From contig NC_056006.1 of the NCBI RefSeq assembly GCF_018446385.1, forward strand, positions 1,302,001 to 1,366,000: 64,000 nt of DNA, given 5' to 3'. Positions 10,917 to 23,353 of the stretch are shown in pieces. The position numbers were made by a program, and so were the translations under genes. The stretch is from Zingiber officinale (taxonomy: Eukaryota > Streptophyta > Magnoliopsida > Zingiberales > Zingiberaceae). The first letter of the stretch is position 1; every line of letters begins with the position of its first letter. The notes beneath the pieces are model-generated. The model made no database searches. It had not been told where the DNA came from and saw nothing but the letters and a program-made list of their open reading frames with translations.

Positions 10917-11284
10917 TTTGACGGAAATAGTGATTCGATTATATGTTAATGATGATTTTATTGTTTGTTTTAAATATACTCAAGTATGCTTAACTATGTT
11001 TAAATGTTTAAGGTCAGTTTTAAGTTTGGATGAAAATGTTCAAGTGTTACATTAAAATATAAACAGTTGATACTACATAGAGAATAACGTTTAGACCATA
11101 AATCTTAAATCGGCATGTTTAATTGAAAATTATTATTGTAATCTTGGTTATCTATCGTTATTTAATCTTGTTTAATTCAAATGACATTAGATTATGAGGT
11201 AATGAAGCATATCTATATTAATAGTAAGATACATTCGTGCAAAATGAAAAGACTATTCTAGAAAGTCGAGGAGGAAAAGTTTCT
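10917..11284. other. 3' flank of the AHL gene
   Basis: AT-rich, no coding sequence. It probably holds the 3' UTR and polyadenylation region; no single signal stands out. Confidence 0.4.
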
Positions 11285-11762
11285 AATCCTTGATAATTAC
11301 AGGATTTAGACATTGATTTAATCATTGTCAGAGTATCCCAAGATAGTAGCACACCATATATGGGGGTCTCTGAAGGGCATACCTTATATGCAGAGTTGTG
11401 TGTGAGGCTATTTCACCATGTGAAGCAAGAGGATCCTAAAGAATTTGAGAAAGATCCATAAGAGAATTCGAATATAGACCAAATTAATGGAGAATCCTAG
11501 AGTTGACCTACCTAAGATTGGAAGAAGAATTTGTCGTCGGAAGAATAATCATACACGAATCAAAAAGCTTTTCAAAGTTTCACGAACCAAAACCCTCTGT
11601 TTGCTCTTGATGCTCTCTCTTGATCTCACACCTTTCACCAATTGCCTTGACACCCTTTTATAAGAGGAAAATGACTATTTCCCTACCTCCATTAATGGAG
11701 GATAGTGAGAGGGCCGGAAGATGAAGGAGAGGAGGTGTCCGTTCACCTTCTTAATTCCAACA
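11285..11762. repeat. Family D repeat, rearranged copy
   Basis: 11285-11516 matches, in inverted orientation, the decayed coding-like block at about 42540-42770 (shared words TTGATTTAATCATTGTCA, GTTGACCTACCTAAGATTG). 11517-11762 matches the D LTR at 43870-44813 without the MITE, from GGAAGAAGAAT to CTTAATTCCAACA. The two parts are joined differently from the copy at 42530-44813, so one locus is rearranged. Confidence 0.6.
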
Positions 11763-12862
11763 TATCTCATTCGTCTAAGTTAATTCATAAAGATTATTTA
11801 GTCACAAAAATCATGTAAAAATATTCAATTCATACTTTAGGAAAAATAATTCGTACAACAACAAACACACTGAGCAATTACTACTAAAAAAGTCGTTACA
11901 CCTAACTTAGCTACTCTATCAATCGAATCAGAGACGTAAATAACTTACTTTTACCCGAGATTATATTATTCACATCAATATGAACATCTCTAATCTCTCG
12001 TAATGACTATTATGTCGAGAGCATATTCAACATCTCCAATCAATACAATTATTTACAATCACATTTTAAGTATTTAACAAAAAAATATAATTGGTCAACC
12101 AATGAATAAATATCAAAGATGTAAATCAATATTGATCTTCCTTTTTAGCTAGAATCTATTCATTCTAACGAGTTGTTTTCCTAATTATGATCCATAGACC
12201 GAATCATCCATAGTCAATAGGAAACATGCTAAGGTAGCGGACACTAATAGAACTTCAAGTAGATAGCTAAATAGTCACTTAGGGTAAGATTGAGTTAACT
12301 TATAATCTCAAAAGTCTCACATAGTAGAGAAGCTAGGATTCATTCTTCTATACCCTTATTGTCATCATAATACATGTGGTATAAATCACATGTTACAATA
12401 TTTTTCTCTTTATCAAAAAGAGTGCATGTTTTTTCTCAGAATTTAATCTCATATAGATTTTAATCTAGACATACCTAATATCTAATCCTGAATTCAACTT
12501 ATGAATTTCAATCTGACCTTTAGCAGATTCAGTAAATTGTTGGTTCATTTACTTCGATCATCATTAATACATAAATGATCATATTTTGATACAATTATCA
12601 AGACGACCCCGACTTATGAGTATAAATTGTCTCATAAATAATGGTCTTACCTCTATTTATATTTAACAAATAGAGATGATTATCCATATAAGTGGACTTA
12701 ATCTCAATCTGCTAACATGTTCACCAAAACTTTTATCCAAAATGTAACAGCAACATATACACTGAATAGATTATTACATTTTTATATATTTACTATGTGT
12801 TACATTTTACAAAATCTCAAAGATTTCACATGTCCTTGAAATGACTCTTTGATCAATAACTT
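11763..12862. other. Unassigned AT-rich DNA
   Basis: No open reading frame of note. The texture (scattered words such as GAGATGATTATCC and GGTATAAATCACATG) suggests an old retrotransposon LTR, but I cannot match it to another part of this window. Confidence 0.3.
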
Positions 12863-13209
12863 TGATCAACACTTGTGAGCTTCCATTTCTAGTTTAGCTT
12901 CTCTTTTTGCACTTTCACTGCTGTAAGATGTTTATCTACCTGAAGGAGATCTTTTTAGTATGTGATTCGTTCCTTGTATTAATAACCTCCTTGGTTGTAA
13001 CCAAGTCAAGTCTGTGAGCCTCTTCTATTGGTTTATTGCTTTCAATTTTATGCAAGTGTTTAAGTTATAAGTTCAAGAAGGGTATTTTGTGTTTGTTTTT
13101 TTAGGGTTTTTCAACCCCCCCCCCTTCTAGCCAGCCCAACGGTCCCAACAAGTGGTATCAGAGCCAGGATGCTTCAGGAGGACTAACCGCCGATCGAAGC
13201 ACTGAATCA

Positions 13210-14067
13210 ATGGTCGGACCAAGCATATACCTGCTGAAGTTCGAAGGGGAATTCACTAGCTGGAAAAAGCGAATGCAGATATTTTTTAAAACTGACTTTG
13301 AATTACTTTTAATAATGAAGTTAGGTTTTGTAGCACTCGAAGGTAAGGAGGAATATCAGTGGACGAAAAAGGAGCAGACTGACTACGTGGCAAATGACAA
13401 AGCAAAGTTTCATCTGCTAAGCGTCCTTCCGCCACAAGAAGTCAACCGGATCGGCACCTACAACTCAGCAAAGGAACTTTGGGAGAAGTTCCTTGAGCTA
13501 CATGAAGGGACGTCCAAAGCCAAGCTCGCGAGACGAAATTTACTTCGTAACCAGCTCACCAACCTGCAATTCGGAGAGGGTGAAACCATTGCGCATCTCC
13601 ATTTGAGGATTAAGGAGCTCATCACCATACTCTCGAATCTCGGAGAAAAGGTAAGTAACCGAGATTCGCTAAGGTACGCTCTTAATGCCTTCCCTAGGAA
13701 CACAAAATGGGCATCACTAGTAGACGCTTTTTATATATCGAAAGACTTAGAAACTATTTCCTTAGAAGAATTATTTTTCACATTTGAAGTGCATGAATCG
13801 AGATGTGCAGGTACGAAGGAGACGAAGCACAACATCACCCTCAAAGCAACATCGAGAGACGAACCAAAGTCAGAGTCTTCTCTCGACGATGAGGAACTGG
13901 TAATGATGGTAAGGCGCTTTAAGAAATTATGTAAATCTAGAAAAACTAACCATCCGCAGGGTAGAAAGAAAAGGACGATCCGATGCTACCACTGCAATGA
14001 AGAAGGACACATCAAGGACAACTGCCCCAAGCTAAGAAACAAGGACAAAGGAAAGAAGCTTATCTAA
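13210..14067 (+). CDS. gag of element A2 (first 285 codons open)
   Basis: Copia-type gag, the best preserved in the window. It has the N-terminal segment KFEGEFTSWKKRMQIFF, the central gag domain (RIGTYNSAKELWEKFLELH, then YALNAFPRN) and zinc knuckle CYHCNEEGHIKDNC at about residues 258-271. Capsid assembly and RNA binding are the expected roles. After the stop at 14065 the homologous frame continues with a shift (KATWDDTS at about 14090, then 14151-14640), as judged from A1. The open frame is therefore a truncated gag, not the ancestral full length. The ATG lies shortly after the primer site. No protease follows. Confidence 0.75.
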   Translation: MVGPSIYLLKFEGEFTSWKKRMQIFFKTDFELLLIMKLGFVALEGKEEYQWTKKEQTDYVANDKAKFHLLSVLPPQEVNRIGTYNSAKELWEKFLELHEGTSKAKLARRNLLRNQLTNLQFGEGETIAHLHLRIKELITILSNLGEKVSNRDSLRYALNAFPRNTKWASLVDAFYISKDLETISLEELFFTFEVHESRCAGTKETKHNITLKATSRDEPKSESSLDDEELVMMVRRFKKLCKSRKTNHPQGRKKRTIRCYHCNEEGHIKDNCPKLRNKDKGKKLI

Positions 14068-14784
14068 CCGAACAAATTCAAGACACTAAAAGCGACGTGG
14101 GACGATACGTCGTATGAATTGGAAGTTGAGGCTTTTCTGGACTTGCATTAATGGCAAGTCATCAAGACGAGGACTATGATTCAAGCTCATTCGAAATGTG
14201 CATCGAGAGCATCGATGAAGAGGGAGCTACGTCGGAAGAAAGCAGCAGTTCAGGAAGAGACACGGATAACGAGATCGACAAGGTAAGTCAGGTACATTCT
14301 CTTCCTCCCGATAAATTATTTAAGTTCATTAAATTATTAACTAAAGATTGCTGTAAATTTGAAAAAGAGATTAAAATTTTAAAATTAATTCTAGCTAAAT
14401 CTTGCTCATTAGAAGAGTTAGACAAAGTAAAATTAGAAAATGAAAATTTAAAAAGACAAGTAAATAACTTGAAAAATCATACATGTTCATCAAATACAAG
14501 CTTTAGAAAATTCACTAATTTAAATTGGTATTATAGATATCATAAGGGACAAATTAGGAATATTTCAAAGAAATATACCCCCAAAAAATTCTTAGTTAAT
14601 CCAGTTGGTTGGAACCTATATTTTTTTTTATGTGATCAAAGGGGGAGAAGGAAAAGGTTAAGTTTAGGGGGAGGTAGATTACAATTTTTTTATTTTTTGT
14701 ACTTTATTGCAATATTAATTATTTTACTTTTATGTCTATTTACCCTATCTTAACTTAAGTTGCTCACATCAAAAAGGAGGAGAT
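14068..14784 (+). pseudogene. A2 gag C-terminal part (frameshifted) and spacer
   Basis: 14151-14640 encodes the lysine/glutamate-rich C-terminal part of the A-family gag (CKFEKEIKILKLILAKSC, then NLNWYYRYHKGQIRNISKKY), also present in A1 at 3780-4030. It is out of frame with the upstream gag and has a stop near 14149. The rest is AT-rich spacer ending in the purine tract. Confidence 0.65.
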
Positions 14785-15705
14785 TGTTAGAACCTCAAGA
14801 TTGTTTTGATGTGATCAACAAGTTAAGTTAGGTCCTGTGGTGTTTTAGCCTTGTGTCTAAGTGTGTAGGAGCTTAGGAGCACAGGAAGTCGAGCAAAAGA
14901 CGCAGGTAGCGAGAAGGACGGCACGGGAGAGAGCCGACGAGCTCGGTGCGTCCGAGGGACGAGGTGCTGTGGAAGAGTACGCGGGTAGATGAGAAGGAAG
15001 CGCGCGGCGTTTTCGAGGGACGAGAAGCCAGAGCGGAAGGTTGCTCGAGAAGATCGAAATTGGGTTCGGGTGAGCCTTATTTCGGTTGGTTGAAATCACC
15101 CAAGCGAGCGGAACCGGAGCGGAAGACCCGGACCAAGGCGAGCAGCATCAGAGCAGAAGTCCCAGACCAAAAGTCAACTAAGTTGACTTTAGTGGTACGG
15201 GCGCCCGGACCCATTCCGAGCGCCCGGACCAGTCCGGGCGCTCTGAGCGATTCTGGGCTCTCGGAACCCGATTTTGATCGGATCGCGTTTGACCATGATC
15301 CGTTGCGAAGGGGATAAAAGTTTATCCCCCTTTCAAACACCTGGAACCCTCCAGGCACCCCGACCAAGGCTATAAATACAACCTTGGTCCAGAAGCTTTT
15401 TAACAACAACAAGAATTAGCAATACAACACTTGTGAGCTTCCATTTCTAGTTTAGCTTCTCTTTTTGCGCTTTCACTGCTGTAAGAGGCTTCTTCACCTG
15501 AAGGAAATCTTTTTAATGTGTGATTCATTCCTTGGATTAACAACCTCCTTGGTTGTAACCAAGTCAAGTCTGTGGGCTTCTTCTTTTGGTTTATTGCTTT
15601 CAATTTTATGCAAGTGTTTAAGTTATAAGTTCGAGAAGGGTATTTTATGTTTGGTTTTTTAGGGATATTCAACCCCCCCTTCTAGCCGACCCAACAGTCC
15701 CAACA

Positions 15706-16188
15706 ATTAGACCCTGCCTTCTTGAGACTAGGATCTAGTCAAAGTCCCAATTTAGGGATCCAAAATGGACCTAAATTGGACCAACGCCTACTATCCCTCA
15801 ACCGGGACACATCCTCACGAAGTCACTCTCCTCCAGTGATTTACCTTTACTTACCAACTTGTAGTTGGTTGACTAGCCTCTTGAGCCACCAGGTCTTCAA
15901 GCCAGTTGTCAGGTCCACAGACCTAACTAAACTTCTGCCAGCTGTCAGGTCCCATGGACCCAACCAGACTTTCTGCCAGATATTAGGTCGGTCCGTTGAC
16001 CTATCTGGACTTCACATCAACTATCTAATCCCATGGACATTGCTGGATTTCAGTCTAGTGTCAAGTCCTTCAGACCGATCAATTCCTGCACACTTGGTAA
16101 AGTATTTAGAATACAAAGACTCCTAATTTAACTCACTTGTCATTCATCAAAACTTGAGTTAGTTTGTTAATACAAATTGCACCAACAC
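15706..16188 (-). repeat. Family B LTR fragment
   Basis: Matches the B LTR at 1281-7114 but uninterrupted: ACTAGGATCTAGTCAAAGTC, then AATGGACCTAAATTGGACC, and a right end of GCACCAACA. It shows the pre-insertion state of the site that A1 and the solo LTR occupied in the other copy. Confidence 0.65.
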
Positions 16189-16189
16189 A

Positions 16190-19101
16190 CTATAATAAGA
16201 CTCCCATTGTCCTAGGCAATCTTTAGATGCTTCAGAAATCTTCTCAACCAGACACCTTCTTGCACAGTCACTTTGCAAGCCACATACTCAACTTCCATTG
16301 TTGACAGCTCTACACAAGCCTATTTCTTGTTGTTCTATGAAATGACGCAATCATTCAACAAGAAGGTATAACTAGATATGAACTTTCTGTCATCAAGGTC
16401 TCTCGCCCAATCTATATTTCTGTAGCCCTTCCGGCTCATATTTAATCCTTGAAAATAGAGACAATAATCTGCTGTCCCTTTGAGATATCTAATATCCTCT
16501 TCACCTCTTTCCAGTGTATCAATCCTGGGTTTGACTAGAAATAGCTAACTAAGCCAACAACATAACTTATATCAAGACAAGTATGCAACATAGTGTACAT
16601 TAAACTACTAATGACACTGACATATAGTTTTTTCTTTATTTTGGCTATTTCTTTAAGGGTCTTGGGATATATATTTTTGCTCAGAACAGTACCACTCACT
16701 GCAGATGTTTATTCAATGTTGTGATCTGATATGTTGAAGTGTTGTAGCATTTTAGTGATATAAGTCTCTTGAGATAAATCCAAAAGTCTTTTTGATCGAG
16801 CTCTAATGATTGTTACTCTTAAGATATACTCAATTTCTCCCATATATATTATGTCAAATTATGATGAAAGTCACGATTTGACTTTTATTATACATTTTAT
16901 GTCACTTCCAACTATTAGTATATCATCAACATATGATAAGATCATAAACTTTTCTTTTTCCCTTTATTAGGTAAACACAATGATTTTTATTAATTATTTT
17001 TTAACCATAAAATAAAATAACTTCATTAAATCTTATGTTCAATTATTTTAATGCTTACTTTAACCCATATATAGACTTTTTAAGCCTACATACTTATTCT
17101 CTTAACCTTCAGCAACATGACCTTCTGGTTGTGCCATATAGGTTTTCTCGTCAAGATTACCATTAAAAAAAGTCATTTTTACATCCATCTGATGTAATTC
17201 TATATCAAAATGTACTATATAGCTAGGATAATATGTATTGACATAAACTTCACAACTGAGGATAATGTCTCTTCAAAATCAATACTCTCCATTTTGGTAT
17301 AATATACTTTTGCAACTAGTTGAGCCTTTTATCGATTAATTGATCCATCTACTTTCCTCTTGATTTTGAGAATTCACTTATTCCCAATAGTCCTTCGACC
17401 CGAAGAAAGATTAACTAATTCCCAAACTTGATTCTTTCTCAAAGACTCAATTTCCTCATCTATTGTAACTTTCCATTTTTATCTAACTGAGCATTTCAAA
17501 GTTTCCTCAATTGTTCGAGATTCCTTATCGTCAACTGGGAAATCATTAATGCCTCATTCTCAATATCAAACATTCTCCAAGGAATAATTGGACGACTACT
17601 TCGAAGGTTAGAATATTGAGAAACTAAATCATTCATTGGCAAATCACTCCTACTAGGTTGACTAGATTCAGGCATCTCTCGTGATACCTCATCCATTGAT
17701 AGTGGAACATTATCCTCCTCCTCTGTTGTAAATAAAGGAATGGTCTTATCAATTTCACCTCTTGTTGGAAACTCGGTTTTAAGAAAAGTGACATCTCTTA
17801 ACTCTATTTCAGAGATAGTTCCATTTTGTTGCTCACCAATGAAGAAATAACCTTTAGAAGTATCAGAATACCTTATAAAGATACACCTCTTACCTCTGGA
17901 TCCTAATTTTCCATATTTGTGAGTTTTATCATGAACGTAGGCAGCTGACCCTAAGGTCTCATATTACTTAAATCTGATTTTCTGCCTATCCAGCATTCAT
18001 ATGGAGTAGATGAAATAGATTTAGAAGGCACTCAGTTAAGTATATAAGTTGCAGCTAATAATGCATCTTCTTGATAGGAGATTAGTACATTGGCTTGAGC
18101 CATCATAGACTAGCCCATATTTAGAAGAGTCGATTTATTCTTTCAACAACCCTATTTTACTATAGAGTTTTAGGGATTTAGCTATCTAATAATCTCTTTT
18201 TTTATTACATATTGTCTTGAACTGATCAGATAAATATTCACCTCTATGATCAGTACATAAAGTTTTAACTTTACATTCTAATTGATTCTCAACTTCATTC
18301 AAATAACAATTGAAGTAATCTAATACTTCAAATTTATGAAAAATCAAATACACACAACCAAAACGTGTGAAGTCATCAATAAATGTAATGAAATAAGAAC
18401 TTCCATGTCTATTCTTCGCATTTATTAGACCATAAATATATAAATTAATTAATTGTAACAGTGATTCAGGTCTAATAGCTTTACCAAATTGTTTCTTAGT
18501 TAATTTTTCAACAAGATAATGCTCACATATATATAAGTTATCTTTATCAAAAGTGTCGAACAGACCCTCTTTAGCTAATCTATTAATTCATTCTTGTCTA
18601 TATGTTCTAATCTAGGATATCAAACTTCATCATCTATATCAACATCACAAGTAAGAGTAATGTTTGAAAAACAACTATTATTATCATAATTAATATCTGG
18701 TTCTATATCAAGAACCATGAAACAATTTGATACATAATCATATCCAATTAACACAGAGTTAATACTTAGTTCAATACAATGACTATAAAAGTTAACACAA
18801 TAATCCAAATCAAGAAGACTAATAATGGAAACCAGGTTCCGTTAAATCTCAAGAGCATACAGGACATCATATAGAAATAAGATACGTCCACTACGTAGGT
18901 TGAGTTTGCAAGTATTAACTCCTTTGACTTCAATCCTTACATTATTACCCATAGATATCTATTTGTTGCTCACTGATACCTGACGATACTCCACATATGT
19001 AGCTCGATTATGATCTACATGGTTCGTTTATCTCATGGAAAGAAGATAAACATGAATCTAACTTTTCTGACTTAGTACATTCCCAAGCAAAATGATCTTT
19101 T
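16190..19101 (-). pseudogene. Decayed copia pol of element U (zinc knuckle to RNase H)
   Basis: Heavily mutated minus-strand copia polyprotein. From right to left: the second half of a gag zinc knuckle (KDHFAWEC at about 19070-19101), integrase remnants (about 18000-18650), the linker GSRGKRCIFIRYSDTSKGYF (about 17850-17910) and reverse transcriptase with the catalytic box YVDD still readable at about 16925-16940. RT C-terminal and RNase H remnants lie at 16200-16700. Stops and frameshifts occur throughout. The 5' part of the same element lies at 36206-36733 and 41777-42064, beyond the S-family and CACTA insertions. Integrase and RT would have mediated integration and cDNA synthesis; this copy is dead. 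Confidence 0.8.
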
Positions 19102-19838
19102 TGTTGGGACCTTGACGTCTCTAGAAGATGGGGGGGGGGGAATAGATCTCTCACCCAACGTTTGCTTCCTACAATGGTTAGTATGCACAATAGAATATAA
19201 AAATAAATACTAACAAGAGAAAGCAAACCTAACACGTTGATTTAACGTGGTTCGGAGATCAGGGCTCCTACTCCACAGCAGTCAGAAGGTGGATGATCCT
19301 GATCTGTCAGTGGATGATTCTTAGAGAACTTTCGACTAGCTCACGCAGCTCTTTGTGGGTGGAGAAACCTCACCACAAGTCACACAAGACCACACTAGAT
19401 CACTTGAGCACTTAGAGACTCTAATTAGAGTTAACCACCACTAATTTCATCAATTATGCCCAAGCACCTAGCCACCAATCGACTGGTTGTTGTACCAGTC
19501 GAGTGGTCCTAAGTGAAATTCGACTGTTACAAGCCAACGACCAGCTACCAGTTGACTGATGAAAACACCAGTCAACTGCTACAATAACACTATAGTATCA
19601 CAACAGTAATGCTACAGTAACCTAGAATTTTGTCCTGGGTACAGTCTCTCATGCACTCACCCTTGCCCGTAGAACTAGCTTCCTCCATCACCCTCGCATC
19701 CCTCGGATGCCTCCTCATCCTTCATGTATTGCCTTCTGGAGCTTCCATCGGCTTTGGCATTGTTGTCAGGTCTTATTTTGCCAAGAGACCATGCCTCTGG
19801 GACTTCATTCATTGTCAAGTCATACTTGGAGTTACGTG
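19102..19838 (-). repeat. S-family 3' LTR, distal part
   Basis: Begins TGTTGGGACCTTGACG at 19102 and matches 35220-36012 (CTCACCCAA, GTTTGCTT, GATTTAACGTGGTTCGGAGATC and later words). It is cut at 19838 after CTTGGAGTTACG by an inserted A-type LTR. A G homopolymer at 19130-19140 corresponds to the poly-C near the end of the plus-oriented copy. Confidence 0.75.
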
Positions 19839-20265
19839 TTGGTACCCCAAGGTGATTTTGATATGATCAACCAAGTCAGGTTAGGTCCTGTTGGTGTTTA
19901 ACCATGTGTCTAAGTGTGTAGGAGCTTAAGAGCATAGGAAGTCGAGCAAAAGACACAGCTAGTGAGAAGGACAACATGGGAGAGAGCCGACGGGCTTGGT
20001 GTGTTCGAGGGATAAGGTGTTGCGGAAGAGTACGCGGGCAAACGAGAAGGAGGCACGTGGAATTTCCAAGGGATGAAAATCCAGAGTGGAAGTTTGCTCG
20101 AAGGCCGGAAGTTAGGTTCGAGTGAGCCCTATTCCGGAAGGCCGAGATGACCCAAGTGTAGCCGGAGCTGGAGCGAAAGACCCAGACCTAAGCGAGCGGA
20201 ACTGAAGAAAAAACCCGGACCAAACAAGTTAACAAGTTGTTAACTTGGGTTCGGGTTTCTGGACC
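19839..20265 (+). repeat. A-family LTR, 3'-truncated
   Basis: Starts TGTTGGTACCCCAAGG and follows the first ~420 bases of the A2 LTR (GTCTAAGTGTGTAGGAGC, AGGAAGTCGAGCAAAAGAC). It stops abruptly at about 20265, where copia T's truncated LTR begins. Confidence 0.75.
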
Positions 20266-21937
20266 ATCCAAGTCCTTCTTTCTTCCAAGACTTTCGGCCA
20301 CCAAGGGATCAAAGCTAGGAACACCACCTCTTGTTCTTCTTTCTTCCTTGCAACCCGCCGGCCACAAGATGGTTGAAGCCTCTTGATGCCGCCGGCCTTA
20401 GGTGAGAAATAGAGGGGAGAATAAGAATATGAGGGGGTGGGTCACAAGGAGAATAGAAGAAGAATAGAAATTGTGTAGATGATTATTATTTCTAAGGCAC
20501 CATCTATCGTCTTTTATAATCCTTGGTAATGGCTAAAAAGGAAAGATTTTAACAATAATTAAAATCTCTCTTTTAAATTTCCTATTGTGGATGGCTACAA
20601 AAGAATATTTTTAAAATTAAAAATCTCCTTTTTAAACATTATAGATGGCTACAAAAGGAAAGATTTTTAAAATTAAAACCTTTCTTTTAAATCATGGTTA
20701 CAAAAAAAGGAAAGTTTTAACAAAAATAAAATCTCTCTTTTAAACCATTGTAGATGGCTACAAAAGGAAGATTTTTTAAATTTAAAACTCTCTTTTAAAA
20801 CCATGTGGATGACTTCAAAAAAGAAAAGTTTTTAAAATTTAAAATCTCTCTTTTAAAACATTGTAGATAACTACAAAAAGAAATATTTAAAAAATTAAAA
20901 ACCCACTTTTAAACTCATCTTGGTCGGCCCCTTGTTTGGGCACCAAGCAAGGGGTGGCCGGCCCCTTGCTTGGGCACCAAGCAAGGATGTGGCCGGCCAT
21001 AAGGATGACTTGGGTGGTTGCGAGACTCTATACATAGAGGCTACAACAGGGACCTAGAGGAGTAATTGGTTTTGCCCTCCTGATGAGCTTGAGCTTCCTG
21101 TGTTTAACCCGAACATCCAACTCAAGTTCATCAATAATAACTCATACCACTAAAGATTTATTATTGAACTATCGCACCAATCCCATATTACATTATGGGC
21201 TTCTTCTTATCATGAGTGTGTTAATCTTCTTGTGTTTAAGATATCGAATGTCCATTAATTAAATGAGTTACTGACAACTCACTTAATTAACATCTAGCTC
21301 CAAGAGTAGTACCACTCAACTTCATTGTCATGTCGGAACTAAGTCCACATGCAGGGTTTACATAACAATCCTTATGAGCTCCTGAAGGGGACATCATCAT
21401 CCTAATAAATAGAACACGATTTCGTTCTATAATCAACAACACACAATATAAATAATATTATTTTCCAACTTATCGGCCATATTGATTTAACGAATAAATC
21501 TCACCCTTTGATAAATTAAAGAAATAAATACTAAGTATATGTGTTTGTTATTATATTGGAATTAAGAGTACACACATCCATAATAACAGAGGTTCTGTTC
21601 TTTTATGCAGTCAGTATAAAAGGAACAACCTCAAATGGTCCTGCTCTATACACACATAGTGTACTAGTATAATTTTATAGTCAAGATAAATTAGTACCAA
21701 ATTACACTACAACCATTCTAATGGTTTGTCCCAATCCATCTTGATTGTGAGCTTCTATTTATAATTTATAAGGAACTGATAACATGTTCTTCTGTGTGAC
21801 ACCACACACCATGTTATCTACAATATAAATTAAATGGACAACTGCATTTAACTAAATGCAGACATTTGACCAATGTGATTCTCATTTCAAAATAAATGTT
21901 TATACAAAAAGCTAGGCTTTTAGTATACATTCTAATA
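20266..21937 (-). repeat. 3' LTR of copia T (truncated)
   Basis: Matches 30290-31973 closely from CAAGACTTTCGGCCACCAAG to TTAGTATACATTCTAATA. On the minus strand it starts TATTAGAATGTATAC, directly after the purine tract AAGTGGGAGAT (about 21938-21950). The end that should read TGTTGGCACTACTCG in plus orientation is missing. It contains a local repeat series of the type GGCTACAAAAGGAAAGATTTT at 20520-20910 and paired CTTGCTTGGGCACCAAGCAA palindromes at 20930-20990. Confidence 0.8.
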
Positions 21938-22112
21938 ATCTCCCACTTATACTAAAAGACTTTGCTGTCATATATGCTGTCATACATCTGATCCTCATCC
22001 CCTCAACATGTCCATCAAAAGCTCTCGCCGGAAGGGCCTTAGTGAAAGGATCTGCCAGGTTATCTTCTGATGCAATCTTGGCGACAATAACTTCTCCTCG
22101 CTTTATAATGTC

Positions 22113-23353
22113 TCATATCAGGTGGTACTTGTGCTCAATGTGTTTACTTGCCTTATGGGCTCGTGGTTCCTTCGAGTTTGCTACTGCACCACTATTATCA
22201 CAATAAATTATGATAATTTTGGGAGGAATTACATCTAAGTCTATCAAGAAGTTTCTGAACCATACAGCTTCTTTGGCTGCCTCAGAGGCTGCCACATACT
22301 CAGCTTCCATGGTGGAGTCTAAAACGTATTTCTGCTTAACACTCCTCCATGCTATGGCTCCACCTCCCAAAGGAAACACATATCCTGAGGTCGACTTACT
22401 ATTGTCCCTATCTTATTGGAAGTCCGAATCTGTGTAACCCACAAGGAGCAAATCATCTGTCTGGTAAACTAGCATATAATCTCTAGTCCTTTTCAGGTAC
22501 TTCAATATATGCTTTATGGCAGTCCAATGTCCTTGTCCTAGGTTACTTTGATATATGCTAACCATAACCACGGCAAAATAGATATCTAGTCTCGTACAAA
22601 GCATCGCATACATTAGGCTTCCTATAACCGAAGCATAAGGAACTGCCTTCATGCCCTATATTTCCTTTGATGTTTAGGAGACATCTCTTTAGATAAAGGT
22701 ACTCCATGTCGAAAAGGTAGAAAACCTTTCTTGGAGTTTTGCATGCTAAAACGAGCTAGAATAGTATCGATGTATGAAGCTTGGGATAAGCACAACATTC
22801 TTTTCTTGCGATCTCTTATTACTTTGATCCCAAGAATATGTCCACATTCTCCCAAATCCTTCATATCAAACTGCATGGACAACCATACCCTTACGTCTGA
22901 CAACACTTTGACATTATTGCCAATGAGTAAAATGACATCTACATATAGTACAAGAAATACCACCACATTTCAGTCACTCTTCTTGTATACACAAGACTCA
23001 TCCAGACACTGAATAAATCCATAAGACTGGATCACTTCATTAAACCAGATGTTCCAAGATCTCGAAGCTTGCTTCAGTCCATAGATAGACCGACTGAGCT
23101 TACATACAAGATGCTCTTTGCCCTTCGCAATGAATCCCTCTGGTTGCTTCATATGGATATTTTCTTCAAGACCTCCATTAAGGAAAGTTGTCTTGACATC
23201 CATTTGTCAAATCTCATAATCCATATGAGCGGCAATAGATAAAAGAATCTAGATAGACTTAAGCATGGCTATCAGCGAAAAGGTTTCCTTATAATCGATT
23301 CCCTCTTTCTGAGTATACTCTTTTGCAACAAGCCTTACTTTGAAGGTTTCCAC
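22113..23353 (-). pseudogene. Copia T reverse transcriptase and RNase H (3' part of pol)
   Basis: From right to left: RT segments MDVKTTFLNGGLEENIHMKQ and YGLKQASRSWNIWFNEVI, the catalytic region LYVDVILLIGNN (about 22930-22960) and DMKDLGECGHILGI. The late RT part GSLMYAMLCTRLDI follows, then RNase H with STMEAEYVAASEAAKEAVWF and IIYCDNSGAVANS at 22130-22330. The usual catalytic YVDD is YVDV, losing the second aspartate. Frame breaks lie near 22650 and 22410. RT copies the RNA into cDNA in cytoplasmic particles and RNase H removes the template. The N-terminal part of RT continues at 26101 beyond the solo LTR insertion. Confidence 0.85.

Larger units (their letters stand above)
12863..15705 (+). 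mobile_element. Gag-only LTR retrotransposon A2 (5'-truncated)
   Basis: Second member of the A family: truncated 5' LTR (12863-13150), intact primer site TGGTATCAGAGCC (13153-13165), gag, short spacer, purine tract AAAAAGGAGGAGA (14771-14783) and full 3' LTR (14785-15705, 921 bp, TGTTAGAACC to TCCCAACA). Only the last ~285 bp of the 5' LTR remain, starting at CAACACTTGTGAGCTTCC, which aligns with about 15421 onward. No pol genes are present. It inserted into a family B LTR, part of which follows at 15706. Confidence 0.8.
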
